DNA of 64,000 bases from Hirsutella rhossiliensis (lineage: Eukaryota; Ascomycota; Sordariomycetes; Hypocreales; Ophiocordycipitaceae): positions 9,548,001-9,612,000 of the forward strand of contig NW_025408667.1 of the NCBI RefSeq assembly GCF_020360975.1. Direction: 5' to 3'. The notes under the pieces are model-generated. The model was not told the DNA's origin. It worked only from the letters and a program-made list of their open reading frames with translations, and made no database searches. Position 1 is the stretch's first letter. Each line of letters begins with the position of its first letter. Below are positions 1 to 13,639 of the stretch, piece by piece. A program made the position numbers and the translations under genes.

Positions 1-1800
1 GACCGCTAAACTTAAAACTAAAGAGCTACTAGATATCGTTAACCTCTCTTTAACTACTCTTTTATTACCTTCCCTTATTACTACTACTCTTCTTACTTAG
101 AATTATTATACTAAGGTCTTTCCTCTTTATATAAAGTACTTTTAAGTAATAACTATTTAACTTATTTAATCTCGCTTAGCTCGTTTTAACCGTCTTCTTT
201 TATAGATCTATAGTTACTTTAAGACCTAGGTCTATAGTAGAAATAATATTAGTTACTAAGGGTTTCTAATTTATATAGAAATTGCCTTTTAGTTATAAGT
301 TCTATTAAAAGCTCCCGATATTATTAAGATTAAAGCGCGCGGTTGCTCTCCTCTCTCTTACTTTCTTAAGAGCATGCTAGGTTAGTATAATTAAATTATC
401 TTCTATACCCTTTATTATAAACGTCGGCTAGTAACCTATATCCTTATAGAAATCGCTTATCTATATAGATATTTCTTTTCTTAGCTTAGTTTAAGGCGGT
501 AAGAATACTCTTAAGTAGTCTTAATTACTTTATATAAAACTTATAATCCTTACCTTTATTAAGGGTATATTTAAACTTATTAAATAACTATAACTTCCGC
601 TTATAAGTATATTATATTTCCTTTTTATAAGTATATCTCTTTTCTAGGTACTACTAGTAGTTCTTACGCTAATTATATCTAGGATTCGACTAAGGCGCTT
701 ATTTATAAATAGCGGCACTTCCTTAAATACTATAGGGCTACTTATAACCTTAATAGATTCGCTAACTATATATATAGTTATAATTTCTATACTAACCTTA
801 AGACTAATAAATTTTATAATAAGTATATTAGTAATAAGACCGCCCTTTATCTTTTTTATAATATCCTTAATCCCTTTAGTCCTACTAAGGATTTAAAGGA
901 AGGGGAGGAAATTAACCTTATACCTATTTTACCTAGAAAGAGATTATATAGGTTTAATAAGCTCTCTCTTAAGTAATAATTAAATAGTTTTTAAGTTCGC
1001 TTTATAGTAGTTTATAGTAGGTTTACTAAGAGTAAGTAGACTTATTTAGTCGCTATCTTTAATAGTAAAAGTTTTTCTCTTAAGGTTATATACGTTTAAT
1101 TTAATAAGTTAAAAATATATTAAAATTTATCTTATAAGCGCGTTTATTTTCGCTATAGTAGGTCTCCCCTTCTATAATAAAGAATAAATATCCTTATTTA
1201 TAAAGTAAAAAATCCTATTCTTAAGGGAGGTAGGTAGTAAGAATATTCGTTTTTCTACTTTATTATTTAATTATATCTTTATTTATCTTCTTTAAGGTAA
1301 TAAAAAGTAGGTTATTATTAAGAAAGGGTAGGAAATATTATCTTTATTTACTTAAGGAGCTTTAAGTAGAAAATTTAAAATAATAAGGTAGTAGGTAGGG
1401 CGCTTATAAATATCTCGGCTACTATAGTCGTCCTTCGATTAGATAGTTAGACGGTGCCCTAGTTACTAGTTATGTTCTAGCGTGCTTTTTACGATAGTTA
1501 TAGAATTTTATCTTTACTACCTTTTCCTCCTTAGCTCTTTTTTACCTCCTCCTTTTCCTATTAAATTAGCGTCTTTAAGGCTCCTATATAAAGATCCTTT
1601 TTTACTTTACTAAGTTACGGTAGCTAAACCTCGATTATATACCTTAGGCCTTTCTTAGGTATCTATAATTACTCTTTTTCCTTTTCCTAACCTTAATCCT
1701 TCTAAGGTTTATTAAGGAGTTATTACGACCGTAGTACTATTTAATCTAAGGCTTCTCTACTTAGTAAGAGTAGTAAATTATCTACTTTATTTATTATTTC
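1..1800. other. Unresolved RIP-degraded repeat
   Basis: AT-rich and full of stops in all frames. It lies downstream of the Gypsy G1 integrase on the minus strand, so it may hold that element's C-terminus, 3' untranslated part or another element. I found no terminal repeat or protein motif that I can name. Confidence 0.4.
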
Positions 1801-4800
1801 TTCCTTCTTCCTTTTATTAAGAGTAATCTTATCCTAGAGTAACTAGTTGTCCTTAGTAAAGTACTACTAACCTTCCTTATCCTTTTTAAACTTCTTTAAA
1901 TACTCTCTTAGGATTATCTTATTAAGTATAATTCTATCTAAAGTCTTAATCCTATATACCTTAGACTACTCTAAGCGCGATACTACTTAAAAGGGACCGT
2001 TCTACCTTATTTAATACTTAGCTTACCTCCTTAGATTATTTAATCGTTTTATATTAAATAGTAAGATAAGGTCTCTAGGTTATAGGCTTTCTTTCCTTAT
2101 TATATACTTATTAGCTTTATCCGTCCTCTTTATTAATCGATTTTAATATCTTATTACTCTTTTCTTAGCTTTTTCTATATCTTTTTCTTTCTTTTTTAAA
2201 ACTTATACTTATACTTTAAATAATTCTTCTTTTATCTTTACTTTATCTTAGTCGATTAGTCGCTAAGTTAGGTATTCTACCTTAAGAGGTAGTACCGGTT
2301 CTTATTTATATAGTAAGTAAAAAGCTAATATTCTATAAGACTCTCTAACTACTATTCGGTCTATAAGGATTACTTAGTTAAGGTATCTAATCTACTTACC
2401 CTTTTTCTCCGCTATTTTTATAAGTACTATTATTAACCTTTAGTACCTTTATTCTACTACTATATTTACCTTTAGATTATATACTAAAGTTTAGATAACT
2501 TTAATATATATATCCTTTAGGATATACTTAATATCTTTCTTTATTTTAGGCCCTCTATCGATTATAGCGTATAGTATTATACTATACTTATAAATAATAA
2601 AGAGTATAAATTTAGTTATAGCTCTTATAGTAATTTCTTTAACTAGGGTTACTTTTACTTATTTAGTAAGGTCGTCTCGTGCTTCTATAAGGTATAAATA
2701 CCTATAATTAAATAGTATATACTAGCTATTAAAGTAAATCTTACTTATAAGGTAGCTAGGTATAGTCGTAGTTATAACTTCCTAGGGTCTCTTAGTTATA
2801 AAGTATTAGAATTCTTTATAAGAAGAGATTACGCTATAAATATTATTTTAAAAGCTAGCTTACTAATACTTATTCTTTATAAACGTATATATAACTTATT
2901 ATCCTTTATATCCTATTTATATATAGTACTTTACGATAATCCTTTTCTATTCTTTTAGGTCGTCTATAACTAGTATAGGTCCCCTTTCTTTCTTCTTAGG
3001 GAGTCGCTAAAGCTTTTAATCTTTAATATAGAAATTTAGACTCTTTAGATATAGCTTCCTATAGTCTTATTTAAAAAGGCCCTCCGGCCGTTTTAACGTT
3101 TAAAGGAAGTCTATAATTATCCTCGATTCCTTTAAGTAGTCCCCTTATAGCTTAGTCCCTTATACTACGTTTAAGTAAAAGTCTATAAATTCTTTAATAT
3201 TGCTTTCTATTTCCCTATCTAATACGTTAGAAGGTTATAAGAAGGTATAAGCAATAAGCGTAGAATCGGGTAATCGAAGTCGTAAGCGGAAAGATCGGTC
3301 GAAGGAGTATAGGGTAGGATTTCGTCCGGAATTTATAACGAGCATATAAGGGGCTGAATAATATATTAAAAGAATAGCGTTGCAAAAGATGCTTTCGAAC
3401 TTGCTTATTCTATCTACTACTCCCAGGGAAATCCTTCGTCTTTTATAGACTATTGCTCGCCTACTAGTAGACCAATTAGTTAGCTTTCTAGCACATTCTA
3501 TAGTACTTAAAAAGCTCTATCTATAGTATATCTTCCTAACTTAGTAGGTGGTCTGATTATAGCGTGATGGTTAACGTAAGACTATGGGTTCTAGTATAAG
3601 TAGTAGATTTAACTAGAATGTTCTATGCCCTACCTATTCTCGTATCGCGGATATCTTCGGAACCGCTAGGCCAAAATAGGCAATAGGGTATCCGTTCTGC
3701 TCGTAATTGACTTATGCATAAAATGCATATTTTTGTTTATAAGGATAGGCTTATCCCGACCCGCTTTTCCTAGAGGAAGGTATAGTTATCTAGTAGAGGT
3801 CTTTGTCTTTTAAGGGTTATTCCCTTAGACTGTATTATAGAGCCTCTTTTTACTAGCTTATTCTATAAAGCCTCCCTATGCCTGTTATTTCTTTATAATA
3901 GTAAAATAGGAATATAAGGGTATATTCTTATAAAGGTCCTTTAAGCTTTCTTAAAAGTCCGTTAGCTACGCTATTCTTCTTACCTTCGACGTATTATATA
4001 GTAAAGTTAAAGAGGAAAATATAGCTTATTTAGCGAGTTACTATAGCTCTAAGGACGTTTTTAAGGGCACCTTTTAATTAATTAACTAAGACCTATACGT
4101 TAGTTTCTAAGATAAAATATACGCTATATAGGTATATTCTTAGTCTCTTAAGCGTACTTAATATAGCCCTATACTCCCTCTTTATTATATTATATTTAGT
4201 TTTTATTAGTAACTACGTTTTACTTTCGAACCTTATATAGCGCCTCTTTCTATTAACGATTTATATTAGGACTGCCCCTTAGCTAAGTAGACTAGTATTA
4301 TATATTAGAATAATATCTCCTCTTCCTAGGCTAACGTTAAGGGATACTAGAAAGACTAGATTAATAATAGCTTCCTTAAGGGCAGCTATCGCTTTTACTT
4401 ATTTATCTCCTTATTCTTAATAGACTTCTTTCTTTAATAGGTTTATAAAGGGTTTTACTAAGACAGCGAACTATTTAATCTAGATTTAATAGTATCCTAT
4501 AATACTAAGGAAAGCTTTAATATACGTTATATTAAGGTATCTTATTTATTCCTTAATTTTAATAACTTTAGCTTCTATAAGGTACTTTCTATTTATTTTA
4601 TAGATATAACTAATAACTTCGGTTACTTACTAGTAGAATTTCGATTTAGCCCTTATAATTATATAACTAAAGAGTTCGACGTTAACTAAGACTTTATTAA
4701 GGTTAATAAGGTATTTAAAGATAAATTTCCTTACTCTTAGCGCTACCTCTTTATTATTATATATCGTATTAAGCCCCTTAATACTTATATTATTAAGGAA

Positions 4801-5250
4801 ATTCCTATAGATATTTAGTATAAGGTCTTATAGGATTCTTTATATTATCCTTATAAATTAGCTAACTAAGTTTATAGCCCTTTAAGGGAGTATATATTTA
4901 TATAAGAGGCTAATAAGTATCGCGAATATTATTAAGTTATAGCTTTTAATATTAAGAGTAATCTAATTATAGCTTAAAAAAAGGTCTAAGATAGAAAGGA
5001 TCTTATATATTAAGAAGTAGTCGCTAAACTTATTTATATTTAGCGGTAGGTTTATATCTCTTATTATAATAGTATTTATATATATTACGGTATTAATTAA
5101 GCGTAGTCCTTTATCTTTCTTTACTACTAGGAAAAGGGGGTTCTTATAAGGCCTATGCTTTTCTTTAAGGACTCCTATTTCTAGTTTAATTTTAAAGATA
5201 TTAATAACTTTCTACTTTATTACTTTTAGGATTAAGATTAAGGCTACTTA
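1800..5250 (-). mobile_element. Gypsy/Ty3 retrotransposon remnant G1 (RT, RNase H, integrase)
   Basis: Read on the minus strand and allowing for RIP stops, about 4,650-3,938 gives RNase H-like text: RRYIRFESKT (about 4,216-4,247) and YVEGKKNSVANGLLRKL (about 3,950-3,993; functional elements typically read VADALSR here). After removal of the solo LTR at 3,236-3,932 the frame continues into an integrase: the catalytic-core peptide IDRGPK (about 2,544-2,570), a later PFYLLY/EPVLPLEVEYPT-like stretch, and the NGPF of the GPY/F motif (about 1,977-2,006). The order RT-RNase H-IN identifies Ty3/Gypsy. No LTR could be assigned to it and stops are frequent throughout, so it is dead. The 5' limit of RT is approximate. 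Confidence 0.8.
3236..3932 (+). mobile_element. Solo LTR, 697 bp, in Gypsy G1
   Basis: A 697-bp block starting TATAAGAA and ending TTCTTATA, which are the RIPped forms of TGTAAGAA...TTCTTACA. It is flanked by an exact 5-bp target-site duplication AAGGT (3,231-3,235 and 3,933-3,937), and removing it restores G1 continuity. A second copy of identical length lies at 33,417-34,113 in the opposite orientation. It keeps noticeably more CA and TG than its host, so it has suffered less RIP. No matching internal region is present in the window. The strand given is arbitrary. Confidence 0.88.
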
Positions 5251-8095
5251 CTACGCCTTATATTTTATTATCCTAATAACTTATAGGGGGGCTATAAATA
5301 GGTTAACTTTACCTCTTTCTATAAAGTCCTAGGATAATACTACTTCTTTATTAAATAGAATACTATTAAAGATCTAGATTTTTACCTTTATAAGAAAGCC
5401 CTTAAATTATTTATAGATTACTTTAAGTCTTTCTTATATTAGCTACTTTCCTTTCTATATACTTAAGAATTTTCCTATTAAGTATTCTAGGTAGGGTCTA
5501 AGCTATATCTTATCTTTAATAGTATTTTATTTAGTTATCTTTTAGTTAAGGTCCTTTTTTAGTATCGAGCCGTCTAATAAAGTATTATTAATAAGGTTAA
5601 TCTTATTTACTTTTCTTTTAAAGAGAGTATTAACTCTTAGATTATATAATCTAATAAGTCGTTTCCTTCCTATCTTAACTTTAACCTTTTAAATTTTTTT
5701 TAACTTCTTTTTAACTTTAATAATATTTTTCTTAAATTCTCCTATAGCCTTTATAACTATAACTTTAATAATCTCTTTTACTATTTTAGATCTAATAGCT
5801 AGAATCGCCTTATCTCCTTTATCTATAATTAATTACTATTATATTAGTATTATTAAGGGCTTATTTACGCTAGCGTAAGCTAGGTTAAGGACTTAGTTAA
5901 CGCCCCTTTTATAACTAAGGATCTTACCTCTTAGTAAGAGAATCTTAGCTATTAAGGTATCTATAAGAGGTTCTCTTTATAATTATTAAGTAGCTCCTAA
6001 GTTATCTTCTTTAACTTTTATTACTAAAGCCTAAAAAAATTCTTAGGAGCTAGGTAGCTATTTCTTATATATTTTCCTTAAGCTTTAGTCTTTTATATAT
6101 ATCTTTATTAACTATTAAGGTTATAGTTTAAAAGGATTTTACTATATCGACCTTATCTAAAAGCTCCTATTTAATAGCTCCTACTATTAGCGTAACTACC
6201 TAGATAATACCGATTTAATATTTAACCTATATATCGCCGTTCCTTAAGAAATAATTATATAATATATATATAGCTTTAATAAATAGTATACCTAAGATAA
6301 AGGGGACTAAGACTCTATCTAGCGTAATATAAAGATAGATTAGTATCTAAGCTATACTTAGATAGAGATTAGTCTCTACCTCCCTAACTATATTTATAAG
6401 GGACTTAGTATACGCTATTATTAATACTCTTATTAGTAGGATTTTAAGCTTATATACGTTTATATATCTTTTAATAATAAGGTTTCCTTTAAACTTAGTA
6501 TCGATTAAGGCGCTTAGAACTTTAGCTTTCTATCTACTAAGCTATACTTAAATATAAGGTAGGTCTTATATATACTTAAGCGAGCGGAAAGGTATAAGGA
6601 CCGTATTTATATATATTATAGGAATCGCTATAAAGTCTTTTAAAGTTATCTCTTAGTATCTTATTAAGAGTATTACTTCTTATATAATAAATTCGTCTTT
6701 CTTTAGTCTTATTACCTCTAGAGTTTATTAATTAAATAGTCCTTAAGCTAGTTATATTATACTAATTATATTAGTTATAAACCTAACTTCTTTTAGTACT
6801 TATTAAACTTTAAGGTACTTATAATCTAATTTTTTATAAGTAAGGTAGGTAAGCTTAATTAGTTTAACTTAGTATTCTTTATCTTATTCTTTAACTTATA
6901 CTAAAGCTACTATAAGTTTTCCTTATAAATATTTAAAGAGGAGTAAACTACTTTTTATATTATCTTTAGCTACTTTTATAACTATTATTATAGCTTTATA
7001 AGGTCTTATATTACTCTTTACTTTCTTTAAGGTCTAGAATTTAATATTCTCTATACCTTAGGCTATATCTATATATCTTATACTAAGTCTCTTACTTAGT
7101 TAGGGAATAAAGTTAATTAAGTAATTTAAAGGGATTAAGATTCTTTTATATATAATTTCTCTAATAATTTTATTTATAAGTCTATTAAACTTCTTATTTA
7201 AATCTACTTTATATCTATAGTATATAAAGATAATCTTTAAGCTTGTTTTTACTATTTTTATTATCTTAATTTCCTTTATATCCTCTTTAACTCTTTATCT
7301 TTTTCCTTTATAAATATTAATCTCTATTTTAATTATATATATTATTTAATTATATATATCGCTTTATTATATATTATTTATAATTATAATAACTAATATC
7401 CTTCTTACGTTTTTTCTTATATCGCTTACTTTTAAATTCCTTAGCTTTTACTTATATAAGTATCTATATCTCTAAAACTAATCTAAGAAACTAGATTCTC
7501 TTTTACTAGTAGCTTAATTTAGGTGAGATAGTATAACTATAGCTTTAACCTATTATATAAGTAGTAATATAAAAGAGTCTAGCTATATATTTACTTAGTA
7601 TATAATAAGCCTTTAAATATATATACCTATTTAAGAAAACCTATTAGTAAGTACTAAGGGAATTATACTTTTATTATCTTTTTTCTAAAGTAAAGAGTCT
7701 TATTTACTACTTTATATATTATAAACCTAATCTTATAGTCTTAAGAGTATACTTTATACTTATTAAGGTAATATCCTTCTTTACTATAATAAAAGTATCT
7801 CCTAGGCCGGTTAAAAGTATTAACCTAAAACTATATATATTAATTAAATAAGTGGTAAAATCCGATAATATTTACGCTACCTCCTTATCTATAACTTAAA
7901 AAGTAGCTTTTACTACTAACGCGTTTCTATTCCTTATTAAGCTAGTTAAATATCTACTTTTACTAGTAAGTATGGTTAATCTTTATATCTTTAAAGGCTT
8001 TTATTAAGTCTAAGATCTCCTTTATAGGCTATCTAGGTTTCTTATTTATTTTCTTTAACTCTTTAAGAAGTTTTTCTTTACTTTTATTAGTATAA
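5251..8095. other. Unresolved degraded retroelement sequence
   Basis: This follows G1 upstream on the minus strand and should hold the N-terminal half of a Gypsy polyprotein, but I could not recognise a zinc knuckle or protease. Near 7,930-8,095, continuing across Copia-I at 20,459, the minus strand reads as a Lys/Glu-rich helical peptide (KSKEKLLKELKKINKK) from an unidentified protein, which shows that Copia-I landed inside it. Confidence 0.4.
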
Positions 8096-8100
8096 GGAAC

Positions 8101-8658
8101 GGTGTTCCTACTATAAATAAAGCAGATATAATATACTCTCCCGATTATATAAGCTAATAAGTAGTATATTAATTATAGACAAAATCTTATATTATAGAGC
8201 AAGAATCGCTCGTTAGTTTATATATTATTATATATTAAACGGGTCGCCGGTTATCGTATAATCGGGAATCGAAGGAACAGAGCTAGCTTAGAATGCTAGC
8301 TAAGACCTCTTAAGAATACCGGCACGACCAACCTCCTTTAAACACGAATATTAGTAGAACTAAGACACTTCTATATTTACTCGAGGTATTATAGAATTTC
8401 TTAGTCTTAGGGCTATACGGCAGTATAAATCTAGTCCCGAAAGGTTCTTCCGTTCAGCTATAATTATCTATATAAGACAGTATGTCCGCTAGTAGATAGA
8501 GAGATAATTATAAACTTTAACACCTCTTCTATATACTAATATATTACTAATAAATTCTATTGAAAATCCTACCTTATACTCCTTCTTCCCCTCTATTACG
8601 TAGTCTTACGTAATTCCTTAATTTCCTAAAATTCCGCTTTTGCTTATATACCTTAAGA
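8101..8658 (+). repeat. Copia-I 5' LTR
   Basis: Starts TATAAGGAACGGTGTTCC (RIPped TG start) and ends CCTTAAGA. It matches 19,886-20,453 along its length, including the conserved internal pieces AATCGGGAATCGAAGGA and GGCTATACGGCAG. Copies differ at scattered C/T and G/A positions, as expected from RIP, plus a few indels. Confidence 0.92.
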
Positions 8659-8699
8659 GGTTATAAGCCTAGCTTACTCCTTTTAAGCCGGGAAATTAA

Positions 8700-11600
8700 C
8701 TTATACCTTTGAAATTCCTTATCGAAATGCCCGATTAAAATTCTTTTCGAAAATCCCCCTAACGACTTCTTCTACCTTCCTACGCTCTTAAACTCCCGCC
8801 TAGACTTCTCGATCCCTACGAACGAAATAATACTAAATTTATATAAAATAGGTAGATAGAAAGAATATAAATTCTCTAGACTTAAGGGAAATTTAAATTA
8901 TACTCTTTAGACTACGAGGATAAGAGCTATCCTTACTAAGGAAAAGCTTATTACTACCTTAGAGTAAGAAAATTATATAAAGACTATAGAAGCTTTATCC
9001 TAGATTTTTCTTTAAGTCGAAGATAGCCCTTTAATATAAATTAAGCATTTAATAAATGCTAAAGCTGCTTAGGATAAGCTTATAAAGCTATATAATCCGT
9101 TGAATTTCTCGTCGAATTATTTACTTATAAAGCAGCTCTTTAATCTTAGTCCCTTAGGCTCTAATTTAGAGAAATACCTTTATAAGGTATAGGAAATCTA
9201 CGAGGATTTACAATCCTATAATATAGAAATTCTAGAAGTTATCCTTATAGTATAGATTCTCAATTGCCTTAATAAGGAATTTAGAAGCTATATTATAAAT
9301 ATTACGAAGAGCCTTAAGTATAATTCTACGGCGTTTACCCTTAAATCCCTAATAGCTAGTCTTTTAGACGTAGCTAGAAGAATAAAGGATATAGATAAAT
9401 CTTCGGAGAAAGCCTTCCTAATATAAAGGAAGCCTTAGAAATCCTATAGAAATTCTACGGATACTCCTTATTATAAGGATTGCAAAAAACCAGGGCATTT
9501 TATAGTAAATACTATAAATTATACCTAAATAAGGCTCCTACTTATTAGGTTTTAAATAAAGGAAAAAAGGACGATAGGACTTAAATTTCTAAGAAGAGAA
9601 AATCTTCTTCTTTATCTTTTTCTTTTAAGAAGAAATCCCCTTCTAGTAGTGTTTCTACTACTAATAAAAGAAGGAAGGCTCGAATTATAGAGCTAGAGTC
9701 CGATTTAGACGATAGTAATAAGGTCTTAAATATAGCTTTATAAGAAAATATAGACCTAGATATTAACCTTATAGACCTTTCTAGGGCTCCGACCCCTATA
9801 TAAACGTCTAATAATTTAAAGGTAATTTTAACCTCTATAAATACCCTTATAGTAGAAGCTAATAAAGACTCTCTTTTAGGACCTCTAGAAGCCTTAATTC
9901 CTAGAATAAAGGAATTAGTTTTAAATATAAGAGAAGGAGGATTTCCTAGTTATAAGAATAAAAGGATCTTTAATTTTATTTATAATACCGGAGCTACTAA
10001 GTATATAGTATCGAATAAAGATTTCCTTATTAACTATAAAGAAATTAAGTCTTAAGTTTACTAGGGAAAAGCTTCCTTTATATTAGTAAAAGGAAAGGGG
10101 GACTTAGTATTTAAGTTCCCGTATAATAGTAAAAGGTATATCCTTTAAGACTGCTTTTATATACCTAAATTAAGGGTAAATATACTATCTTAATCTTATT
10201 TTAATAATACCTATGCCTTAATAGGAGGAAATAAAGTCCTATTACTAGATAATAAGGCTAAGGTCCTTACTAAAGGATTTCTTAGAAATAAATTATATTA
10301 TATTCCTATAAAACCTTTATTAGAAAGCTAATTAATCCTTATTATATCTTTAAAGGCAAAGGATATAGATTTTTATACTTAGCACTTACGCTTAAGGTAT
10401 ATAAATAGTAGGGCGATTTTAGAAATATTAAAAAGATATAATAAGAATATAAAAATGCCTTTAAAAGAGGAAAATAAAATAAGATAATACGAAATATATA
10501 TTAGAGATAAAGTAACGAATAAGGTTAATAAATAACCTTCGTATAAGTCTTATACCTATTTAGAAAAAATAGTATTAGATATTTAGGGGCTAATTAAAGT
10601 GCCTACTTATAGTAAATATTACTATTATATTTCTTTCCTAGACGTAGGAACCCGATATCTAGAAATATACCTTCTTCGAAAAAAAAGGGGAAGCTTTAGA
10701 TAGGTTCCTAGAATTTAAAAATAGGGTAGAAAATAACCCTAAAAATACTAGGATTAGAGAAGTATTTTCTAATAATACTAAAGATTTTATATATAAAATA
10801 AAGCTCTATTACGAAAAAGAAGGAATTACCTTTAATTCTAGTCTTCCTAGGACGCCGGAATCTAACGGTAGAATAGAAAGAATAAATCGTACTATATTAG
10901 AAAAAGTACGAGCTTTTTTATTTACTACTAGGCTTCCTAAATATCTATAGGGAGAAGCTATTTTAACAGCTACCTATTTCTATAATAGATCACCGTATTT
11001 AGCAATGGGATTTAAAAGTCCTATAGAAAAGAGGGATAATATAATACTACCCTTTAAGACCTTAAATAAAGTTAAGACCTTTAAAAGCCTTATATATTAT
11101 AAGAATAAAGACCCTAAAGATAAGCTAGATAATAGAGCTTTTAAGGGAATAATAGTAGGCTATTTAGAAAATGTATATAAAATCTAGGATTTTACTAAGA
11201 GAAAGATTACTATCTCTAGAGATATTACTATACTAGAAAATAAATTTATAAAAAATCTAGAAATTTCTAGTAGTAATAATACCTTTGATTTTAATTCTAT
11301 TCCGAATAAAGATAAGCTAGAAAGCTATATCCCTATAGAGGAAGCTATTAAAGAACCTAGAGATAAAAGTCCCTCGCTTTCTATAGAATAAGAGTCTCTA
11401 AATAACGATCCTATTCCTACTACTAGTAAAATAGTAGTAGAATTACCTAAGAAGCTAGAAGGGTTCGATTCTAACTATATCGAATACTATAACGTTAATT
11501 TATCTCTAAACTACGATTTTATAGAGTTAATTCTAGCTAGTATAGAAAATTAGGATCTAAAAAGTCTAAAGACCTATAAATAGGTAATAAATAGCCCTAA

Positions 11601-12880
11601 AGTAGTATTTTAGAAAGAAGCTATAATTAAGGAAATTATCTAGCTAATTAAATATAAAACTTAGGAATTTTCCTACCTCCCTAGGGATAGGGAGGCTATA
11701 GGAGAACCGCTAGGTCTATACTATTAAGAAGGATAGTTAAAATAATATAATAAAATATAAAGCCTGTTTCGTAATATAGGGATTTAAGTAGATCTATAGC
11801 TTAGACTTCCTAGATACCTTCTCGACTATAGCTAGACCTAAATCTATTAGAATTCTACTTATTTTAGCTATTATCTACGAATTCGAAGCTTTATAGATAG
11901 ATATAATAAATGCCTTTATATATACCGATATAGATAGCGAAGTATATATCGATCTTCCTAGGCTACGAAGAATACGCTCTTAAAGAATATTATTTTAAAT
12001 ATAGATTAGCTTATAGAGCTAAAGGAATTAAATTAACTAAATTCCTAGACCTATATAAAACCGGTTAAATTAAAGTAAAGCTAAAGAAAGCATTATATAG
12101 CCTAAAATAAAGTCCTAAGCTCTAGTATAATTATTTAAAAACTATACTAAATAATCTCGGATTTCTTCCTCTTTTAATAGATAAAGGAGTATTTATAAAT
12201 AAGGACTATAGTATAACTTAGCAATTTATATCGATGACTTTCTTATAGTAGGGCCCTTTAAATCTATAATAAAAGAAAGGTTATTTAAAGAATTATCTAA
12301 ATTCCTAGATTTTACTATCTTAGGAGATATAAAAGATTTCTTAGGTCTAAATATTATAGTAAACCGAGAAAATAAAGAGCTATATATATCCTAAGAAATT
12401 TATACCTTAAATAAATTAAAGGAATTTAATAAAGAAGGTTTAGGAACTTCGAATTTACCTACTATAGTAGGCTTTAAGCTTATAAAAGTAAAGGAATTAC
12501 CTTCTAAGGAAGATATATTGTAATTTTAGAAAGAAATAAGATCTCTATTATACTTAGCCTTATTTACTAGGCTAGATATCTTATATTCTATAATTTCCTA
12601 CGCTAGATTCGCGGCTAAGCCTAACTAAACGTATTTTAAGGCTTTAAATATATTTTAGAAATATTTAAATAAATTCCCTAGCTTAAAGATTAAATATAAT
12701 TATAATATCCCTTTTACCTATCTATATATAAAGGGTTTTATTAACTTTAGCTAGGCGTCGGATTTAACGGACGGAAAATCCTTTTCCGGTTACTATTTTT
12801 ATATATATAATAATATAATAAGCTAGGCTTACTCTAAGTAGAAAGCCGTTGCCCTTTCTACTTACGAAGTAGAGTATATT
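8700..12880 (+). pseudogene. Copia-I gag-pol, 5' part (gag, protease, integrase, RT, start of RNase H)
   Basis: Translation allowing for RIP stops gives, in order: gag (about 8,820-9,460) with a UBN2-like helical region; a decayed CCHC zinc knuckle (YYKDCKKPGHF, about 9,469-9,500, first Cys changed to Tyr); an aspartic protease with the active-site peptide NTGATKYI (about 9,978-10,010; Asp changed to Asn); integrase with H-LRL-(H changed to Y)IN near 10,380 and the TPESNGRIERINRTI region near 10,850-10,900; an open 60-codon stretch at 11,005-11,187 in the integrase C-terminal GKTPYE-like segment; RT with ALQIDIINAFIYTD near 11,890-11,930 and the catalytic box YIDD (about 12,227-12,238); and the RNase H start STYEVEYI (12,859-12,880). 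The frame stops at the N1 insertion and resumes at 19,191. Many TAA/TAG codons make it non-functional. Confidence 0.9.
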
Positions 12881-13349
12881 TCTCGCGAAGAGAGATGCGA
12901 GAAGTATATAAAAGTGCACGAAGGTAAAATTAGAAGTAAGGGGTCGGACAGGTAGGGCAGAGAGATTTGATTCTTGCGGGAGCAGCAATTGCGGTAGGGG
13001 AGTGATTGTTGTATTGCCTTAATTGTCCTTCTTTCCTCTATCCAACGCCCCTCTTTATACCCTTCTAGTATCTCAATTAACAAAGAAGATCCTGCTTAAA
13101 GAAGCTACTAATGTCCTTTCGACTACCGAGCTTTTGCCGGTTTTCCCTCCTTTCTAGCCGTTGCCGGCATCCGTCTTATCTCTCGCCACCTCTATAGGAA
13201 GCCATCGCCACTTCTACTTCCCCCTACCCTCCTTTCTGCACCTCTTTTAGCTCCTTCTTCCTTCTTCTATACCGGGTGTTTTTAGCTTCCTTAGTCCCTC
13301 TTGCTAAGGGATATCTCCAGAACTACGAAATCAGGCCACGCTTGCGACA
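12881..13349 (-). repeat. N1 3' LTR
   Basis: 469 bp. It matches 18,701-19,185 with small deletions (for example in the CT-rich part near 13,190-13,230) and a few base changes. It ends at the boundary followed by CACCCCTTAG, the complement of the polypurine tract. Confidence 0.93.
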
Positions 13350-13639
13350 CACCCCTTAGCTATGGCCTGCCCTTATAGTAGGGCATAGCTAATACGGCTT
13401 CGGGCTAGTAAGCGTATAGAGGAGGTTCTTAGCTCTGCACTTCTCCCTTTACTCGAGGAAAGCAGGGGCCCTTTCGGGTCCCTAGGCTCTTTTAGACCTA
13501 CTTAAGGAAAAGGGGCCTAAAGAGGGGAAAGTCCTATAAGAAAGGGGGAAAAACCCAATTAAAATAGGGGGCCCTCTAAAGGGAAAAACCTCTTCCTTTT
13601 CTTCGGCTATAGACGTTACCTTCTTATACGGGCCATTAG

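Noticed and set aside
12764..13083. Two overlapping minus-strand open frames of about 74 codons
   Set aside because: They span the junction of Copia-I RNase H and the N1 LTR, so they postdate the insertion and cannot be original genes.
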